A stretch of 64,000 bases of DNA from Plectrocnemia conspersa (Eukaryota; Arthropoda; Insecta; Trichoptera; Polycentropodidae): contig VTFK01000070.1 of NCBI GenBank assembly GCA_009617715.1, forward strand, positions 682,001 to 746,000, read 5' to 3'. The notes below the pieces were generated by a model that did not search any database, was not told where the DNA came from, and worked only from the letters and a program-made list of their open reading frames with translations. Position numbers and translations under genes: made by a program. This document shows positions 26,400 to 37,589 of the stretch, piece after piece; the stretch's first letter is position 1, and every line of letters starts with the position of its first letter.

Positions 26400-29010
26400 C
26401 TTTTTTTTTTAAAATCTTTTATTTTTTTTACTTTTTTAAAAAAAATGGCGTCTTGGAAATCGGAGTGTCTTCACTGGCATGTCGAGTTGTATTATTGTCG
26501 GCTGTGATTTCAGTAAAGCAGCTAGGACTTTTCATGATAATCTCGGAATGAACCGCTGATGTTTTTTGGTCATCAACTCATATTGTAATTAATAATTCAC
26601 ATCGATAAAATCTAATCTTTCACTTATTATAAAAAATAATTTAAAAAATCATACCATATTTTTAGGTAACGTTAAAAAATGGTACTGTTTTAAAAATTTT
26701 CGCGATCAATAAGTAGTAAGAAAAGTATTGTTTTATATGCCAGATGAAGAGAGAAGAAAGACAATAGCTCTTTGTATATTTCCGTGTGAGCTTTCTCTTA
26801 CAATTCGATGTATGTATGTATATAAGAGCGTGTGCTTCACCTGGTTACTCAATACATATGTTTTTGTAAATTCGCACACTGTACATATACCATTCTAGGA
26901 AACCTTCGTTTAAAAAACACTGCAGGAGATGAGATGAGCTTTATGTACTACAATCATTTTAATAACCAAAGTAGGCCACAAAAATAATATCTTCCGGAAC
27001 ACTAGTTGAAAGCTTCTGTACTATCGTTCGTGTTGTACGTTAATAAAATTAATTTTATTATCCGACGTCGTAATAATGTGCGTTTAATCGTCGTTTTCAT
27101 TGAATATAATAACTCATGGTGCGAATCGTTTAAGGATATAATAAAACATGGCATTTATACCAAACATCGCAAAAATAAATTGATAATAGCTTATCAATGT
27201 TCATCTAAAGGTGCAATTAAATATGTTGAGCAGTCCATTTACATTATTTTATTTAATACCAAATCTTTAACTTAATCCTATTCTATAATTTTATACAATA
27301 TAAACATATTTATGTTATTATATAATATTATCAGCAATCACAATGGAAACACATAATCGCTACGATATCCGCCGAAACTGACCTTTTTAACCCTGAATAA
27401 AACACATTGCTTTTGGGTCTTGGGAATATGTTTACAGCGAGGGTCTATAGAGGGATTTTTATCTCGAGATTACCCAAAACCCTCGTGTTTGTTTATGTAA
27501 TAAAATTTTATTCGAATTCTTTCTCGACCCTCTTCCTCAATGTTGCGTTTATGTATATTTATCGTATAATAACGAATTTTATTTTAGCGTATGATTTATT
27601 TACGTCTCAAGCTATATGCGAATTTAGCTCTATTATATATAATATTATGGGTTAATTCTGAAAAACAATAGCATTCATGGATTGTTCCAAAATTTAGAGG
27701 GTTTCTCGCCACAATGATTATTTTCTTATTACAAGGGAATGTTTTGGTAAACATATTTAAATTATTAACGTATTATTATATTAATCCTTCTATTCGATAA
27801 AATCGCTATACAGGGTCTTCAGAAAAACAAGGAATACTTTTTTCTATAATTTGAATTTATTATTACAATCTTAAATTTTTTTTTTTGAGAAACTAAATAG
27901 ATCTCTTATTCTTTTTTAAAAGACTAACAAGTGGAACTATCTCGTGAATGACTTTTTTATTGTGTAAAAAGTGCAATGGCTCAATATATCGATATTACTG
28001 GGTAGAGTATTTATTGTATTCCGAATTTCCATTTATATTGATAGTGAAGAAAGTGATTATATCTGTCAAATGCCTATACCATTACATGTTTCCAATCGCC
28101 CAATATAAAGGGAAATCTGATTATAATGAAGTAGGAAATCAGAAAAAAAATAATTGAGAGTTTTGAACAAGTAAAACTCCAGTCACATTGCAAATTATTT
28201 GAGGGCGCTATATGAACCATCTTAATTCAGATCAATTGATTATTTGGGATTTGCGATGAGTTCCTATTAATGAGAAATAAATTATAACTATGATGAGCAG
28301 AAACAAAACTTATGCTAAACACACACTACTCATGAATCAATTGTTTGGAGATTTTTGGTAAGGTTTAGCTCAAAAGAGAAGTGAATGGGAAATTTTATTA
28401 ATTTATTAAATAAATAAAAACTCATATTTGTTTTTGGAGGTCATAAAAAGGTCCAAGCTTATGATAATATATACGATGTTCTGACCTTCGTTTCAGAAAT
28501 TTATTGTTTGTGAAACAATCGAGATCGTCACGTACAATTTTTATATATTAGTTATACGTTAAGTTTTTCTTTCCGTGGGTGCGTAAACTACAGCGACTTC
28601 GATAGTCTGAAGTTGAGTTGGTTTCCTCTTCGTCAAAGTTTGTACAAACTTAGTTGGTCCAAGGTAGAGAGCTCTAGAACTTGTATTGCATTGCACTCCG
28701 AAGTGGATGTTCAATTGTGAATGTCAGTAGAAAAATCTCCGTGAAAGTGATTGTTGATTGTACGCGTTCCCATATTTATACCAATGGCCGTATTCATATG
28801 AAATTTTCTTTTCTGTCTGTGTATATGGGACAGCCTAGGTGATCATTAGTTGCTCGTGCTCCCATATTTACACCTATGGCACAAAAATTTGTTTTTACTC
28901 ATTTTCCGTTGCCCTCTAGAACAGATTACACACGGCCGTTTGTATTGCAATCTTTCTTAAGGCATTTGCGGAAATGTTTAATTTTTTTCTGATTCATGGC
29001 GGATACTTTG
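26400..29010. other. AT-rich noncoding DNA
   Basis: No supported gene. Two near-identical stretches (CCCATATTTATACCAATGGC and CCCATATTTACACCTATGGC) occur about 85 bp apart near 28770 and 28860. A GC-richer patch at 28565-28760 follows a TATA-like run. The ORFs at 27006, 27407 and 27948 have no motif. Confidence 0.4.
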
Positions 29011-29011
29011 A

Positions 29012-29305
29012 CTTAATCTTCAAAAAGATTTTCTCACGGTGGTGTCCCATTTCAAGAAAGCGCTCCCTTTTTGTTTTAGACGTTTAAATATATCGCATAA
29101 TATTCAAATTCTCACGCATATAAATTTGGCTAAAAAATTTTTGACCGCTTGGGTACCTCCCGATTTAACTCCTGCATTGGGTAATCGAATTGTTGATTGG
29201 AAGTTTGATGCAATTATTGAGCTCTACAATAATTATTTGGGAAATCATAAATTATCACCTTATTGTATTGTCAGCACACAAGATACATATTTGTCTGTTT
29301 TGTGA
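29012..29305 (+). CDS. Unrecognised ORF with coding-like composition
   Basis: Open for 97 codons between stops, with no ATG start; the first possible start is GTG at 29039. The second half (AWVPPDLTPALGNRIVDW and on to YNNYLGNHKLSPYC) has a more protein-like composition than the neighbouring ORFs, with several prolines and tryptophans. I do not recognise the family. It could be a terminal exon, a transposon relic or chance. The base before the frame is a stop (TGA at 29009) and no convincing AG acceptor lies at the right place. Confidence 0.2.
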   Translation, partial: LNLQKDFLTVVSHFKKALPFCFRRLNISHNIQILTHINLAKKFLTAWVPPDLTPALGNRIVDWKFDAIIELYNNYLGNHKLSPYCIVSTQDTYLSVL

Positions 29306-29589
29306 CTGTCAGTAACGTAAGGTAGAACAATTTTTTCTATTGATTTCTTTATGTTTTGTGTGTATATAAATATGTTATTCAATACATATTACATACGCTA
29401 CCTACCTACCATAAAATAGATCATGAGGGCAAAGGGCTAATATATCAATATTTATCCTACCAGCAGATATAATTATACAGGGAAATTTTTAATTATCTAT
29501 AATTATTAAAAGTACCAGCTAGTTTACACATGAATGCCAAAAAAATTGGATTGGCTTTGTTTGTAATTTTTCTTTTCTTTTTTGCACGC

Positions 29590-30035
29590 GATTCGGCTCG
29601 GCTGAGGCACACCCCTCAGAAGTTTAGCCCACGCGGGACCTGTTGATACACCTCGAGACCTCTGCGAACCCTCGCGCATGTATGTGCATTCGTCTGTCTG
29701 TTCGTCCGCTAAAATAAAAATCCGGTACATTTAGCTTAGAGTAATTCGCGAATCCCGGAATCGGATCATTGCAAAGGCCGCCGCCGATATGAGCACGTCT
29801 ATGTGAGAGTGTGCAGCGGCGGCGGCGCGGGCTTGCAGAGGACATAGACCCCACGGCCCCGGGAATCAATACAGCTCCGTCGCTATGCCAACGGCTCGGA
29901 GAGAAAGAGATGAGGGCAGCGCGGCCCCTCCAGTCCCGGGCCGCCGCCCCTCCACTTCATGGTCGGCGGGAAAAGCGTCAGGCGGGGGATGCGAGACCCT
30001 AGCTTCGCTAGGGGCTTTTCACCGCTGTAGAGGAA
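29590..30035. other. CpG-rich island, unassigned
   Basis: This is the most GC-rich stretch of the window, with (GCC)n and (CGG)n runs at 29780-29825, GGCCCCGGGA near 29855 and GGGCCGCCGCCCC near 29938. It ends with a perfect small hairpin, CCTAGCTTCGCTAGG, at 29998-30012. ORFs in several frames have no family motif. Possibilities are a CpG promoter or 5' UTR (fax lies 5 kb downstream on the plus strand) or a GC-rich mobile element. Confidence 0.45.
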
Positions 30036-30039
30036 AATC

Positions 30040-31050
30040 GTGTATGATTTGAAGTTACGACTGTGCGATTTACTAAAGATATACGGGGTTGTGAATTTTT
30101 TTTTAAATTGTTCAACAATGACTCAATCCATTGTATATGTTAATAATCAACTGGTATATATGAAAACATAACATATTTTTAAACCCAATGTATTATGAAT
30201 ATACACATATGGAGTAGAAGTCCCTTTGTGATTTCTCTTTGAATTAAATGTAATTAAAACCATTGTATCGAGTAAATATTGAATTTGATGAAGTTTTTAA
30301 TTACTTTATTTCATTCATAGCATGATTCTAAAAGTTAAAGTTTCTAAATATTTTGTTAAGAAGTTCTGAAATAGCGAGGTGAATTACACGAGCGATGCAT
30401 AATTGGTGATCTGGAGTGACAAGTTTTGTAACTCGTACCATGACGTTTACCAATGCAAAATATATCATTCATTGCAGGCCTTTCTTCAGTAATTTTGTAC
30501 AATATTTCAACTCAATTATTCATGAAAAAAATCAATGTTGAAATTTTCGGAATTGTGATTCATATGTAATGTAAATCATATGTGAAATCAAGGACACTTC
30601 CATTTAAATAGTAGTTTTCTGTCTAGCCTGGATCTTGAGAACGAGATGACCATCTTACATCGTTTTGATTTATGTGCTTCAAACTTTTCATTATATGCAC
30701 CTTGTTCCATTACCTGTGCCAGTAAACAATTCTGATGAATTACCCCGAACAATTACTCTGCTGGCGGGCCGCGTTAAGAATTTTCATATCACAAATGAGG
30801 CGCCACTTAAAATACTAAATGCTTATTGGTAATTCTTGAACGAAATCGGATTTTATTAAAAAATAAATATTATTTTTGGTAAATTATTTTATAAAGTACA
30901 GGGTATTGAAAATATATTTTGTATTTTGAAATAATATGGTGTACACTGTAATGTATATTACAAAAGGTCCCGGTGAGTATAATATATCGAAAATTGCCGC
31001 AAAACAAAGCAATAAAGTTATTGTATAATACATTGCAATATGCATTGGGT
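30040..31050. other. AT-rich noncoding DNA
   Basis: No supported gene. ORFs near 30870-31164 on both strands overlap the repeat that follows and have no motif. Confidence 0.45.
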
Positions 31051-31068
31051 CTGACAACGTGGGTTTTT

Positions 31069-31245
31069 ATGTTGTTGTTTAAATTAAGGGCTTTTATCGC
31101 GCCTTCTCTGGCTCGCATCTCGTTTGCCGACGTTTCGACCATCGATATTGAGGTCATCATCTAGGACGTAATCTTTACCTAACCTCAGCCGCCACAGATT
31201 TTCAGTTGCGTCGTCTTTGATTCGATCTTGTGATTTGTTTTATAA
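31069..31245 (+). repeat. Dispersed repeat copy B with hammerhead-like motif
   Basis: This is the best copy of the three-member family. The minus strand reads GATGATGACCTC, a short loop, then GATGGTCGAAACGTC. A hammerhead ribozyme has CUGAUGA, stem II, GAAAC. Here the core has one extra base (CTAGATGA) and stem II (GACCTC/GATGGTC) has a bulge, so it looks like a degraded version. Flanking GCCGACGTTTCG and GCCGCCACAGATTTTCAG blocks are shared with the other copies. Hammerheads of this kind are known in Penelope-like retroelements; assignment to that group is inference. Confidence 0.55.
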
Positions 31246-31569
31246 TTTATTTGTTTTAATATATATGTATATATAAAAAAAAACACACACAAATAACATT
31301 CTTAAGTATTATTTACTAAGTCATTGCGGTCTTAAGAACAATATTTTAACACTTTACCTACCGGTCACATCAATTGGCGTCCTGAGCGTGCCGAACATTA
31401 AATACTGCGGACGCCAATTGGCATCTTTTGCATATAGTTTCCATGTCAAATTAAAAAAATATGTTTAGGGTTTCATTTAAATTTTTTAAAACATGATTAA
31501 ATATATAATATTTTGAAAAAAAAATATTTGGACGTATATAAAGGGAAATTAAAAAAAAATTTACATATA

Positions 31570-32751
31570 CAGGCAGTTCTCGAGCTACGACCACCTCGAC
31601 TTACGACCATTCGGAGTTACGACGAAAAAAAAAGTTATGAAAATATTTTTTTTGTCATATACATAATTTCAAGACTGGTTTGATGAAAACGACATAGCCT
31701 TTAAAATGTTGTTGATTCTTGACAATGCTCCAGGCCATCCTCCACACTTAGGTGAATCATATCCAAATATAAAAATGGTTTATTTACCTCCAAACACCAC
31801 CAGCATTCTACAGCCGATGGATCAAGAGGGTATTGCTAACTTCAAAGCCCATTATTTAAGAATCACTTTTGCCCAAGCAATTGCAGGAACAGACAAACAT
31901 CAGACATTGAGAGAATTTTGGGAAAATTACAACTTCTTTCATGCAATAAACAATATCTCAAAAGGATGGTCTAAAGTAACAACGAATTGTATGAACGGCA
32001 TATGGAACAAACTCTTAAAAAGATATAATGACAATATGTATTTTAATAAAGAAGGGGAAATAGATGAGATAGCAAATATTATTGTAAAATGTGCTCAGCA
32101 ACTTAATCTGGAAGTTGATAATGAAGATGTAATTCATCTTTTGGAAAATGATGTTGAGGAACTCACAAACCAAGATATGATTAAGATTGAGGAACAACGA
32201 GTTGCAGAAAAAAATGTAATGGAGCTAAAAGAATTAGATGAACTCGAAGAACCACCAAAAAAATTTGTGTTAAAAGACATGGCTGCAGCTCTTAGCCAAA
32301 TCAATGATGCTATTAAAAAATTTGAAAATATGGACAAAGACATCGATAGATCTTCGGAGGTACACGGCTTTATTCAGCAAGCACTTGCGTGTTATTATGA
32401 AATTTATAGAGAAAAGAAACAACAAACTGTACAAACAAACCTGGACGTTTTTTTAAGAAAAACAAGCACTATCACTGCACTCGCTGAAAAATCTTAACAA
32501 TTAACAATGGATATCAGTAGCACAGATGATAAAAATACTCTAGATCAATTCTTATAAATAAATTATTTATGTAGATATTTGCTAAAAAGTATTTAGTTAA
32601 CAACTTGAAGTCAGCAATAAAAGTGTTTTTTTTTTATTTCGCATGTATGCATTGTTTTTAATTATTTTTTGTATGATTTTCGACTTACGACCTTTTTGAG
32701 TTACGACCAAGGTGGTGGAACGGAACCCCGTCGTAACTCGAGAACTGACTG
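31570..32751 (+). mobile_element. Tigger/pogo element, internally deleted
   Basis: Termini CAGGCAGTTCTCGAGCTACG (left) and, inverted on the right, CAGTCAGTTCTCGAGTTACG are near identical. Each is flanked by TA (31568-31569 and 32752-32753). Subterminal CTCGACTTACGACC / GGTCGTAACTCAAAAAGG type repeats are also inverted. The 1182-bp element carries only the 3' part of the transposase gene. It lies inside the older TTAA element. Confidence 0.92.
31667..32497 (+). pseudogene. Tigger-type DDE transposase, 5'-truncated
   Basis: The frame opens at 31667 (FQDWFDENDIAFK) and runs 276 codons to the stop at 32495-32497 without a frameshift. LLILDNAPGHP carries the second catalytic Asp of the DDE domain, followed by VYLPPNTTSILQPMDQ, the hallmark of the jerky/Tigger/pogo group. 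A charged C-terminal region follows. The DNA-binding helix-turn-helix and CENP-B-type domains and the first Asp are missing, so it cannot be an active transposase. The clean frame suggests a recent deletion. A start at ATG 31706 is possible but not meaningful. Confidence 0.9.
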
Positions 32752-33059
32752 TATTTTGTAATTCTTCAATTTCAATCTTAATAACATGTTGAGAAAAATC
32801 AGACAGTATTAAAAGATACATAAATTTAAATGAGAAGCTAATATTTGCGCAGATTCGCGAAAAAGTGCCGGCATTAAGCGTAAGTCTAATAGTGAAACTG
32901 CCGGTCGGTAAAGTGTTAATATTAATTAAACCAGTGTGAAGTAATACAATTTTTCTAACTTCAAGTGCTAATATTTGTTACGCATGTGGGCTTTTGGCTC
33001 CTTTGGTGCGGATTTTGACTGTTTTTTTAATAAATAAAATAAATACACAATTTCATAAT

Positions 33060-33245
33060 TCAATATATATCCTTTGATCAAAGAACTATGGGAAAAAGAG
33101 CGTAATCAACCCATGATATTTTGCGGAGGCCAAAAATTTCTGGTACTGATTTTGAGGTCATCGATCGAAATTTCTTGAATGCGGCCTTTTTTTCTTGGAA
33201 CTAACTAAATGCGGCCTTCAAACGTGAAAAGGTTCCCCACCCCTG
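33060..33245 (-). mobile_element. hAT-like terminus (solo)
   Basis: Ends in GGTTCCCCACCCCTG at 33245, which reads CAGGGGTGGGGAACC on the minus strand, a classical hAT terminus. Repeated GCGGCC motifs lie just inside. The other end was not identified. Confidence 0.6.
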
Positions 33246-33249
33246 CGCT

Positions 33250-34250
33250 AGTCTATCCCTTAAAATAATTTTACGAGAATATACTAATCCCAAGATACCG
33301 ACCGATTTATAACAGAATTAGTAAGCATAATCCCAAAAAAATTTCAGAAATGATTTTTGTCAAAAACAATCGAATTGCTCTCTGTGCAAATGTAAAGTGC
33401 TTTATGATTGTATAAAGCCCTGTATTTCATCAAGTAATGATATAGTTTGCATTGTAACAGACGGTTAAAATGTCATCAATTTGCTCGACATTTCAGAAGT
33501 CCTTTACAAAAAGTTTCCTGCTGAACACTCATGCTATGAAGAAAGTTATCAAAATCAATTTACTGATGTCTGATGTATATAAAGAAGGAGAATTTTTTTC
33601 AATCTTGTAACATATTTTTTGTCTAAAAACCACTAAAAATCATGCTAAAGCTTATAAAAACGAGGCAGCTAAAATTAGCGTTTTCCGAAGCCTATAAATC
33701 TGATAATTTTATTATTTTTGATGCATTGTATGTAACAGTTCTATAACATTTAAGACATATTTCATGACTTATATTGTAAAATTTCACTTTGCAAAGAAGC
33801 GATTACATAATCATACAAAGAGAATATGAGAGGTTTAAAAAACATTTTGCAGTTTTTTCTTTACACAACACTTTAAATTCTTAATGCTCAGATGGACGCG
33901 GTTAATTTGATATAAGAAGCCTTTTAGTTCATGCACAAACAGATTCCTCCATTTGATATATATTTATAATAAAATTGGAATGTTTGTTATTTATGATACT
34001 TATGATTCATCTTTTACTATTTGATATTCGATTAAAAGTAACGAATATTTGGAAACTCGAATCTCAAGCCATTTCTGATATTTACATTTTTAACTTTTAT
34101 AAAAATTAATGAAATAATTACTGCTGAAGCATACAAATCCAATTTTTAACCAATCTCGAAACCGGCAGAATTATTTAAATAAATCAATAATATATTCTTA
34201 AGCGTATTATCTTATATAGCAATCATGTTTCGCAATTTTTTTACAAAGCC
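33250..34250. other. AT-rich noncoding DNA upstream of fax exon
   Basis: No exon found. I looked for a sequence ending in phase 0 just before a donor that would supply the fax N-terminal fold and did not find one here or further upstream. Confidence 0.4.
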
Positions 34251-34262
34251 TTTAAATGTGAC

Positions 34263-34516
34263 CAGTGGCGTAGCTATGGCGGGGCGGAGGGGGCGGGCCG
34301 CCCCGGGCGGCACTTGCTTGGGGGCGGCATATTCGCAATGGGATCGTCCAGTGTGGTTCTTAACCCTGAATGCACTAAAACATATATAAATCCACGAATA
34401 ACAAGAGCTTAATATTTTGCTATGCTGATTTTATAATCCTGCAAAAAATATATGGGGGGGGGGGGCGGCAATTTTAAAAATCGCCATTGGCGGCACATAC
34501 CCTAGCTACGCCACTG
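34263..34516. mobile_element. Complete hAT-type MITE with perfect 8-bp TSD
   Basis: Starts CAGTGGCGTAGCTATGG and ends CCTAGCTACGCCACTG (inverted). AATGTGAC flanks both sides (34255-34262 and 34517-34524). The 254-bp body is GC-rich near both ends, with GGGCGGCA/TGCCGCC-like runs and a run of 12 G at 34454-34465. It has no coding capacity. It lies about 440 bp upstream of the fax exon at 34962, within the intron. Confidence 0.93.
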
Positions 34517-34961
34517 AATGTGACTGAAGGATAAAGATCAATAGGGCAAGAGCGACTGACTACCAAATAGCATATAGTACATACATATGTATCTCTGGAA
34601 TAATAAGTCCATTTTTTAATTATTGATGCTAAGTTCATATTAAATAATATAATTATTGTAGTTCAATAAATAAGAATTACAACTGAACAACCATTGCCGT
34701 TTTATCTTCTGTTCCCCATAATTTTCAATAATTCCTTATATATATATAATTTTTTTATTGAAATACGCAGATTAATAAATTATCGTCAATCGTTCCTGTT
34801 TTATTAACTTTTTCAATATTGAATATTTTGCGTGGATACGTTAATGAGATCCTTATTAAATTATACATTTTCTTAATTCCTTATTATTGTAATTACATAT
34901 TCGTTTAAGTAGTGTCTCTTATAGCTCAATTTTTAATGCTCTTATTTTTCATTGTCAACAG

Positions 34962-36300
34962 AATGTGGACCACAAAATGAAGTTCAAATCGTCCAAGGGA
35001 CAGCTGCCATTTGTCGAGCTGAACGGCGAACAGATCGCCGACAGCGCCATCATCATTCGGGAGCTCTCTCAAAAATTCAACAAAGACTTGGATGCTGGTG
35101 AGTTATTATTATCATATCTTAAATTTGTCATATAACTTAATCTCATAATATTATTGTAAACTTCAGGCCTGACATCCGAGCAGCGCAACATCGCTCACGC
35201 CATGATCTCCATGATTGAGAACCATCTATTCGTTATAATTAATTGGTGGCGTTCGAAATACCCAGATAACATAATCAAAGGTTACAAAGTGAACTTGCAG
35301 CAAGTCGTCGGTACCAGATTACCAAATTATATTCTATATTACATGTTCAAATACACCTACGGACGAAAGGTAATAATATAATTATATATAATAAATAGTG
35401 TATTGTATTAGTTGTTTATAGTTTAAAAATATCTAATTTATAAATGTATGTCTTAAATATGCATCATACATCAATAAACGTATTTATTTATATTAATATT
35501 TTTAGGCCTTCAAAAAAGTTAAAGCTCAAGGCATCGGTGTACACAAGGCTGAAGAGATTGCTGAATTCGGAAACAACGATCTTCGCGTGCTCTCTGACAT
35601 GTTGGGCGATAAGCCTTTCTTCTTCGGAGATGAGCCCACCAATGTAAAATGAATCTTAAATTTCTATCACAACACACTTGCGGTAATATCATATGTTGAC
35701 GTGACAATTTCTCAAATATTTCAGTTGGATGTGGTCGCGTTCGCTAATCTTGCTCAAATTCACTTCATCGATAAGGAAATCTCCTACGGACTGAGAGACT
35801 ATATGAGCACTGAGTGCCCCAACCTCGTGGGACATGTGTCTCGAATGAAGGAGCGCTGCTTCCCTGATTGGGATGACATTTGCAATACTCTCGATCTAAA
35901 CGCTCATCTGCCAAAGGCTGAGAAGGACGTCAAAGAAGTCAAGGAAGGCACGGGCCCGTCCGAGAAGGTTATTCCCGTTACAGACGCAGACTTAGAAAAA
36001 GAAAAGGTAAATTGTATTCAATACTCAATATGACTTGACCGCTGCATTTCAATTTAGACCATTTCTTAAGATTGGATTGTTTAGTTTGAGTTTCTCAGTA
36101 TAGTAAAGCTTTCTTAGTCATTATAAAATGCTATCATCATGAAGGAATATGCCTACCGGCAATTTTATTGTTCAGGAACAGATTTGAACAATAAGAGTAA
36201 TTATTTGCTTTTAAATTTCCAGCTTGACGAAAAGGAAGTCGAGAAGGACACCGAGGAGAATAAAGAAAAAGAAAACGAAAAGGACAAGGAAGCAAAATAA
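34962..36300 (+). CDS. fax: failed axon connections (fax), 3' half
   Basis: Five exons join in frame: 34962-35097, 35167-35369, 35506-35643, 35725-36006 and 36223-36300 (stop TAA), giving 278 residues. All borders are AG/GT. The product is a GST-like protein related to metaxin; in Drosophila fax acts in axon development with Abl, at membranes. KGQLPFVELNGEQIADS (residues 12-28) is the end of the thioredoxin-like fold, and KPFFFGDEPTNLDVVAF (about 150-166) is the GST C-terminal helical domain, followed by CPNLVGHVSRMKERCFPDWD. Residues 66-110 are unusually aromatic (INWWRSKY, YILYYMFKYTYGRK). The tail from about 230 is Glu/Lys-rich, as in fly fax. The N-terminal exon(s) are absent, so the first exon here is internal, opening in phase 0 after TTGTCAACAG. 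Confidence 0.93.
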
Positions 36301-36905
36301 GCGAAGACAGCAATATAAATATATATGTCAGAACCATTTGCTTTTCGTAAAGTTATTAATTGTAACCATATTTAATTATCATATTATCAGATTTTTTTAA
36401 TAACTATTTTTCTAGGAAAATAAGCAATGAGAAAATTCATTTTTAAGGGTTTTACAGACAAACTTACAAATACTACCTATACACATACCACACACACATA
36501 CACACACGCATACACCGTTCATTTACACTCTTAGATTTTTTTTCTCCATTGCATATTTTCCTAGCACGATCAAAATGCGTATGAATGTATCGTTTTTTTA
36601 TTTGTCAGGATATTATCATTATACTACACCCAGTTGTATAAAAATAACACATTACTTTAAGATTTATAAGTAAGAAGTATACAATTGATTGGTAAAAGTA
36701 CGAGAAATATGATTTTTTTTGTAACCGCTTCGTCATTCCAAGAACATTGTTTATTATGAAACATTCTGAGATATGAAGACAGCTTTTTTTGTTTGCAAAA
36801 ATAGATTGAAATTGTAGTGTATTGTATAGATATAGATATGAATCCGATGAATCATCATAGCGGTTACATTATGAAATTCATGAATAAATAAGATTTTCAT
36901 ACATA
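36301..36905 (+). other. fax: fax 3' UTR (probable)
   Basis: AT-rich sequence directly after the stop. The first good poly(A) signal, AATAAA, is at 36883-36888; later candidates near 37239 would lengthen the UTR. It includes a CA-rich run near 36480-36520. The end is uncertain. Confidence 0.45.
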
Positions 36906-36909
36906 CATA

Positions 36910-37535
36910 TACAAATATATGGATAGATTAGGTTTTTTTTTAATTATAATTATTATTATTATTTTTATATTAAATATAATATATGAGTCTGAGGTTTGCT
37001 AAATACTGTCTTCTGATTTATATGAATAAGACCTTTTCGTATGTTTATGTAACTGGTTTTTCTAACCAATTTAAAAAAAAAAACTGATACGCGCACTTTT
37101 GCCGTACTACTTACTTCCTTTTAAATAAAATTAATGAAAAGTAAAGTTATAATAGTGTTATGATAATAGGTGTTATGATAATTAATATGATGTCATATAT
37201 TATACATACACATAGCATGTCATTTATAATTGCTTAAAAATAAAAGTATGTAGAATACAGTTTTTATTTTATTTTATTTTTTGTATTTTTTTTTCCAATT
37301 ATATGTATATTTTATTTAGTGATAAGTGTCGTAAGGTGTAAGCCTATCAAGTGCGCACCACAACAATCTGCTGATCACACTGCCAATATATGAAAATAAG
37401 TGAAAAAGCGGCCGTGCCCGGCTCGCTATTAGGATAATAATAAATAATTGTTTGCATACCTTTTTTCGGTTTGAATCCGATTTGTGTAATATATATTATA
37501 GAAAAAACCTACATTTCCATATAAATATATATATG

Positions 37536-37589
<54 letters not shown>

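Larger units (their letters stand above)
31350..32915. mobile_element. TTAA-target element split by a Tigger insertion
   Basis: The left end, CACTTTACCTACCGGTC, follows TTAA at 31346-31349. The right end, GACCGGTCGGTAAAGTG-like in inverted orientation, precedes TTAA at 32916-32919. Terminal repeats match over about 17 bp with one or two differences. TTAA duplications are the signature of piggyBac-type transposition. Without the Tigger insert the element is about 382 bp, a nonautonomous MITE. An imperfect inverted repeat of GACGCCAATTGG type lies near its left end. Confidence 0.8.

Noticed and set aside
29811..30002. Arg/Ala-rich ORF in the CpG island
   Set aside because: Composition follows the (GCC)n/(CGG)n repeats, with ORFs on both strands; no recognisable domain.
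1..34961. Missing N-terminal exon of fax
   Set aside because: I searched by eye for a coding piece ending in phase 0 before a GT that would complete the thioredoxin-like fold and found none. It probably lies outside the window; I therefore do not draw a 5' exon.
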